In this document: positions 61,969-64,000 of the stretch, in pieces
Layout: the number at the start of each line of letters is the position of its first letter
How positions within the stretch are numbered: the stretch's first letter is position 1
Source: Alloacidobacterium dinghuense
GTDB lineage: Bacteria > Acidobacteriota > Terriglobia > Terriglobales > Acidobacteriaceae
Assembly (NCBI RefSeq): GCF_014274465.1
Contig: NZ_CP060394.1
Location: 2,480,001 to 2,544,000 of the forward strand
Length of the DNA: 64,000 nucleotides
Reading direction: 5' to 3'
Position numbers and translations under genes: made by a program
The notes under the pieces: model-generated
Database searches by the model: none
What the model saw: only the letters and a program-made list of their open reading frames with translations
Told to the model about the DNA's origin: nothing

Positions 61969-64000
61969 CTACGCGTGTAATGGTTGTTGATCGTGTTCGC
62001 GCTGCTTGGGGTCGACTGGCGTCGTTCCTGAGCCATGAAGCAAGCTGAATACCGAAGGCACGAAGACAAGCGTCGCCACAGTTGCACAGAGCAGTCCGCC
62101 AATCACGGCGCGGCCGAGGGGAGCATTTTGCTCGCCTCCGTCACCAAGCCCCAACGCCATCGGGATCATGCCAATAATCATGGCGAGCGCAGTCATGCAG
62201 ACTGGGCGAAAGCGTGTTGCGCCTGCTTCAATGGCCGCGAGTATCGCATCCCCGTGCTCGGCTAAACGGAGCTTAGCGAACGAGACGACAAGAATGCTGT
62301 TCGCGGTGGCCACGCCCATGCACATGATGGCGCCCATCAGCGCTGGCACACTAAGTGTCGTGTGGGTGAGAAAGAGAAAGATGACGATGCCCGCCAGTGC
62401 TGCCGGTAGTGCGGTGATGATGATGAACGGATCCAGCCAGGACTGGAAGTTCACCACGATGAGCAAGTAAACAAGCACGACTGCGAACACCAGGCCGCCG
62501 AGCAGCGAAACATAGGAACTGCGCATTGTTTGAACCTGGCCGCGGACGGACACAAACATGCCGCGTGGCAGCGTCTTCTCGTGCCGGTGAACGATGGCTT
62601 CCACATCCTTCGCAACAGCGCCCAGATCACGGTACTGAACTGCGCCATAAATATCGATTACGCGGCGAATGTTGTAGTGATCCACGACGGCCATTTCGTG
62701 GCCGCGCTCAATTGACGAAAGATCTCCGAGAACCTCCGGGGTTGCGCGCGGCGCTGCCAGCGACGAGTTGATAGGAATGTTCTGGACATCCTGAAGGGTA
62801 TCCATGTGGTATTGCGGCGTCTGCGCCGCGAGATTGTAATCCACGCCGTTTTTATAGTTGAGAAAGAACATGGGCGTGATCTGAAAGCTGCCGCTTAGAG
62901 TGTTCAACATGCTCTGCGCCACATCGCGAGTCGTAAATCCGCCTTGCACCGCCTTGGTCCGATCTATATTCACATTGAATGTCGGATAATCCATCGGCTG
63001 CTGAATGCGAACATCGACCAAACCGGGAACTTGCCGCAGTTCCTCCAGCATTGCAGTCGCTTCCCGCGTGCTCGCCTGGACGTCGTCGCTTTGGAACTGA
63101 ATGTCGATAGGAGCCGGCAGGCCGAAGTTAAGAACCTGGGTCGTAATATCGGCTGGCAGAAAGTAAAAGTGTGTTCCAGGAAACTCGCGTGGAAGCTGTC
63201 TGCGCAGATCCCGCACGTAGTTTGCCGTGGGGCGATGATTCTCATTCAAGCTAACCATGATGTCGCCATCCTCCGCACCGACAATGCCGGAGGTGCTATG
63301 CATCGTATTCATCGGGCTGTAGGGCAGGCCGAGATTGTCGAGGATATTGTTGAGCTCCTTACCCGGGATTTCGCGACGGATCGACGCTTCAATCTGGTCG
63401 CTCAACCGCGCAGTCTCTTCGATACGGGTTCCTGTTTTTGCGCGTAGATGCAGAATGAACTCGCCCGAATCTGTATTGGGGAAGAAGTCCTGGCCGAGGA
63501 ACGGCGCCAGCAGGAAAGCACAGAGGCAGGCGCAGAGGAAGACGGCAACAAAGACCTTGCGCGAAAGGACGAGCTTCGTCAGCAGGGCCTCATACGCGGA
63601 GCGAACACGCTCAAACAATTTCTCGAAACCGCGTTGGAAATGGACCAAGGGATTTCTGCTGGTTTCATGCTGCTTGGCCTTGAGCAGATACACGGCCAGC
63701 GTCGGCACGAGTGTGCGCGACAGAATATAGGAGGCGATCATCGCGAATATTACGGCCTCACCCAGTGGCGCGAAAAGAAAGCGGGACACGCCTTGAAGGA
63801 AGAACATGGGCAAGAAGACGATGCAGATACAGAGAGTGGAGACAAGTGCCGGTACAGCAATCTGCGCTGCGCCTTCGAGGATAGCCTCACGCAACTCGTA
63901 GCCCTCCTCAACAAATCTTTCGATGTTCTCGATCGTCACGGTGGCATCATCGACCAGGATGCCGACGGCCAGGGCCAGCCCGCCCAGGGTCATTGTGTTG
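61969..64000 (-). CDS. RND efflux permease (5' end outside window)
   Basis: About 677 residues are visible, roughly the last two thirds of a ~1050-residue permease; the start lies right of base 64000. The first visible helix contains the proton-relay aspartates (GGLALAVGILVDDATVTIEN). The porter domain of the second half (QDFFPNTDSGEFILHLRAKT) and the last helices (LGDGGEQNAPLGRAVIGGLL) are intact. It ends 68 bases before the adaptor gene. The sequence is closer to acidobacterial AcrB-like permeases than to the pump at 1-2611, so the window encodes two distinct systems. Confidence 0.93.
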   Translation of the reverse strand, partial: NTMTLGGLALAVGILVDDATVTIENIERFVEEGYELREAILEGAAQIAVPALVSTLCICIVFLPMFFLQGVSRFLFAPLGEAVIFAMIASYILSRTLVPTLAVYLLKAKQHETSRNPLVHFQRGFEKLFERVRSAYEALLTKLVLSRKVFVAVFLCACLCAFLLAPFLGQDFFPNTDSGEFILHLRAKTGTRIEETARLSDQIEASIRREIPGKELNNILDNLGLPYSPMNTMHSTSGIVGAEDGDIMVSLNENHRPTANYVRDLRRQLPREFPGTHFYFLPADITTQVLNFGLPAPIDIQFQSDDVQASTREATAMLEELRQVPGLVDVRIQQPMDYPTFNVNIDRTKAVQGGFTTRDVAQSMLNTLSGSFQITPMFFLNYKNGVDYNLAAQTPQYHMDTLQDVQNIPINSSLAAPRATPEVLGDLSSIERGHEMAVVDHYNIRRVIDIYGAVQYRDLGAVAKDVEAIVHRHEKTLPRGMFVSVRGQVQTMRSSYVSLLGGLVFAVVLVYLLIVVNFQSWLDPFIIITALPAALAGIVIFLFLTHTTLSVPALMGAIMCMGVATANSILVVSFAKLRLAEHGDAILAAIEAGATRFRPVCMTALAMIIGMIPMALGLGDGGEQNAPLGRAVIGGLLCATVATLVFVPSVFSLLHGSGTTPVDPKQREHDQQPLHA

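Noticed and set aside
1-64000. CRISPR arrays, tRNA or rRNA genes, intact insertion sequences, replication origin
   Set aside because: No regularly spaced direct repeats, cloverleaf signatures, transposase frames or DnaA-box clusters were seen by eye; a tRNAscan or IS search could still find something missed.

Overview
The window looks like part of the chromosome of an Acidobacteriota soil bacterium (Terriglobia-like). This is an inference from gene content: a decayed integrase of a type common in that group, a trifunctional Ser/Thr kinase-ATPase-histidine kinase, several sigma54 activators, a DUF3300/DUF2950 pair, secreted glyoxalase-like and yellow/royal-jelly-like proteins, and many secondary-metabolism enzymes. 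No rRNA, tRNA, CRISPR array or intact transposase was seen. Both ends cut through RND efflux permease genes.

Layout. 1-6.1 kb (minus): an RND permease (cut at base 1), its adaptor and a small STAS-like protein form an operon with a good sigma54 promoter at 4225-4239; a GAF-AAA+-Fis activator lies directly upstream. 6.4-8.5 kb: a graveyard of a decayed integrase, a decayed LysR regulator and a decayed SDR. 8.8-17.8 kb (minus): an MFS drug transporter, a DUF1275 stub, an alginate-export-type porin, a secreted glyoxalase-like protein, a cyanide-insensitive-type cytochrome bd operon with two micro-proteins, a yellow/MRJP-like protein and a XapX protein. Two chimeric pseudogenes flank the glyoxalase/cyd block. 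17.8-21.5 kb (minus): YtcJ-like amidohydrolase, YcaC-like cysteine hydrolase, crotonase-fold protein. 22.6-32.0 kb (plus): RhaT-like permease, then a signalling block: a 1964-residue hybrid kinase, a FixJ-type regulator, a stand-alone receiver and a receiver-less sigma54 activator.

32.1-38.6 kb (minus): a truncated di-haem peroxidase, an SDR, an AraC regulator, a second STAS-like protein and a 1061-residue GAF/PAS sigma54 activator. 39.2-44.2 kb (plus): two cupins, an Old Yellow Enzyme, a vestigial cupin plus a third cupin (a partial tandem duplication marked by a repeated 76-79 bp segment), a haloacetate-dehalogenase-like hydrolase and a DUF2490 outer-membrane protein. 44.4-47.3 kb: a FUSC-type membrane protein, a deletion scar joining a malate/tartrate dehydrogenase start to a headless alcohol dehydrogenase, and a small membrane protein. 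48.4-56.5 kb (plus): RsbW-like ATPase, small membrane protein, a GC-rich SDR, a membrane-anchored pseudo-receiver/trypsin-like protease, DUF3300 and DUF2950 proteins and a frameshifted MscS channel. 56.8-64 kb (minus): ECF sigma factor, pseudo-receiver and universal stress protein as a likely operon, then an RND permease-adaptor-TolC operon running off the right edge.

Themes: efflux and redox/electrophile detoxification enzymes interleaved with an unusually dense set of regulators (three sigma54 activators, two STAS-like proteins, one ECF sigma factor, two pseudo-receivers), and repeated gene-start or gene-end scars showing that this region is losing genes by short deletions. The most unusual intact items are the pseudo-receiver/transmembrane/coiled-coil/trypsin protein (51290-52924), the sigma54-STAS-RND cassette, and the kinase-receiver-activator cluster at 23.9-32.0 kb.
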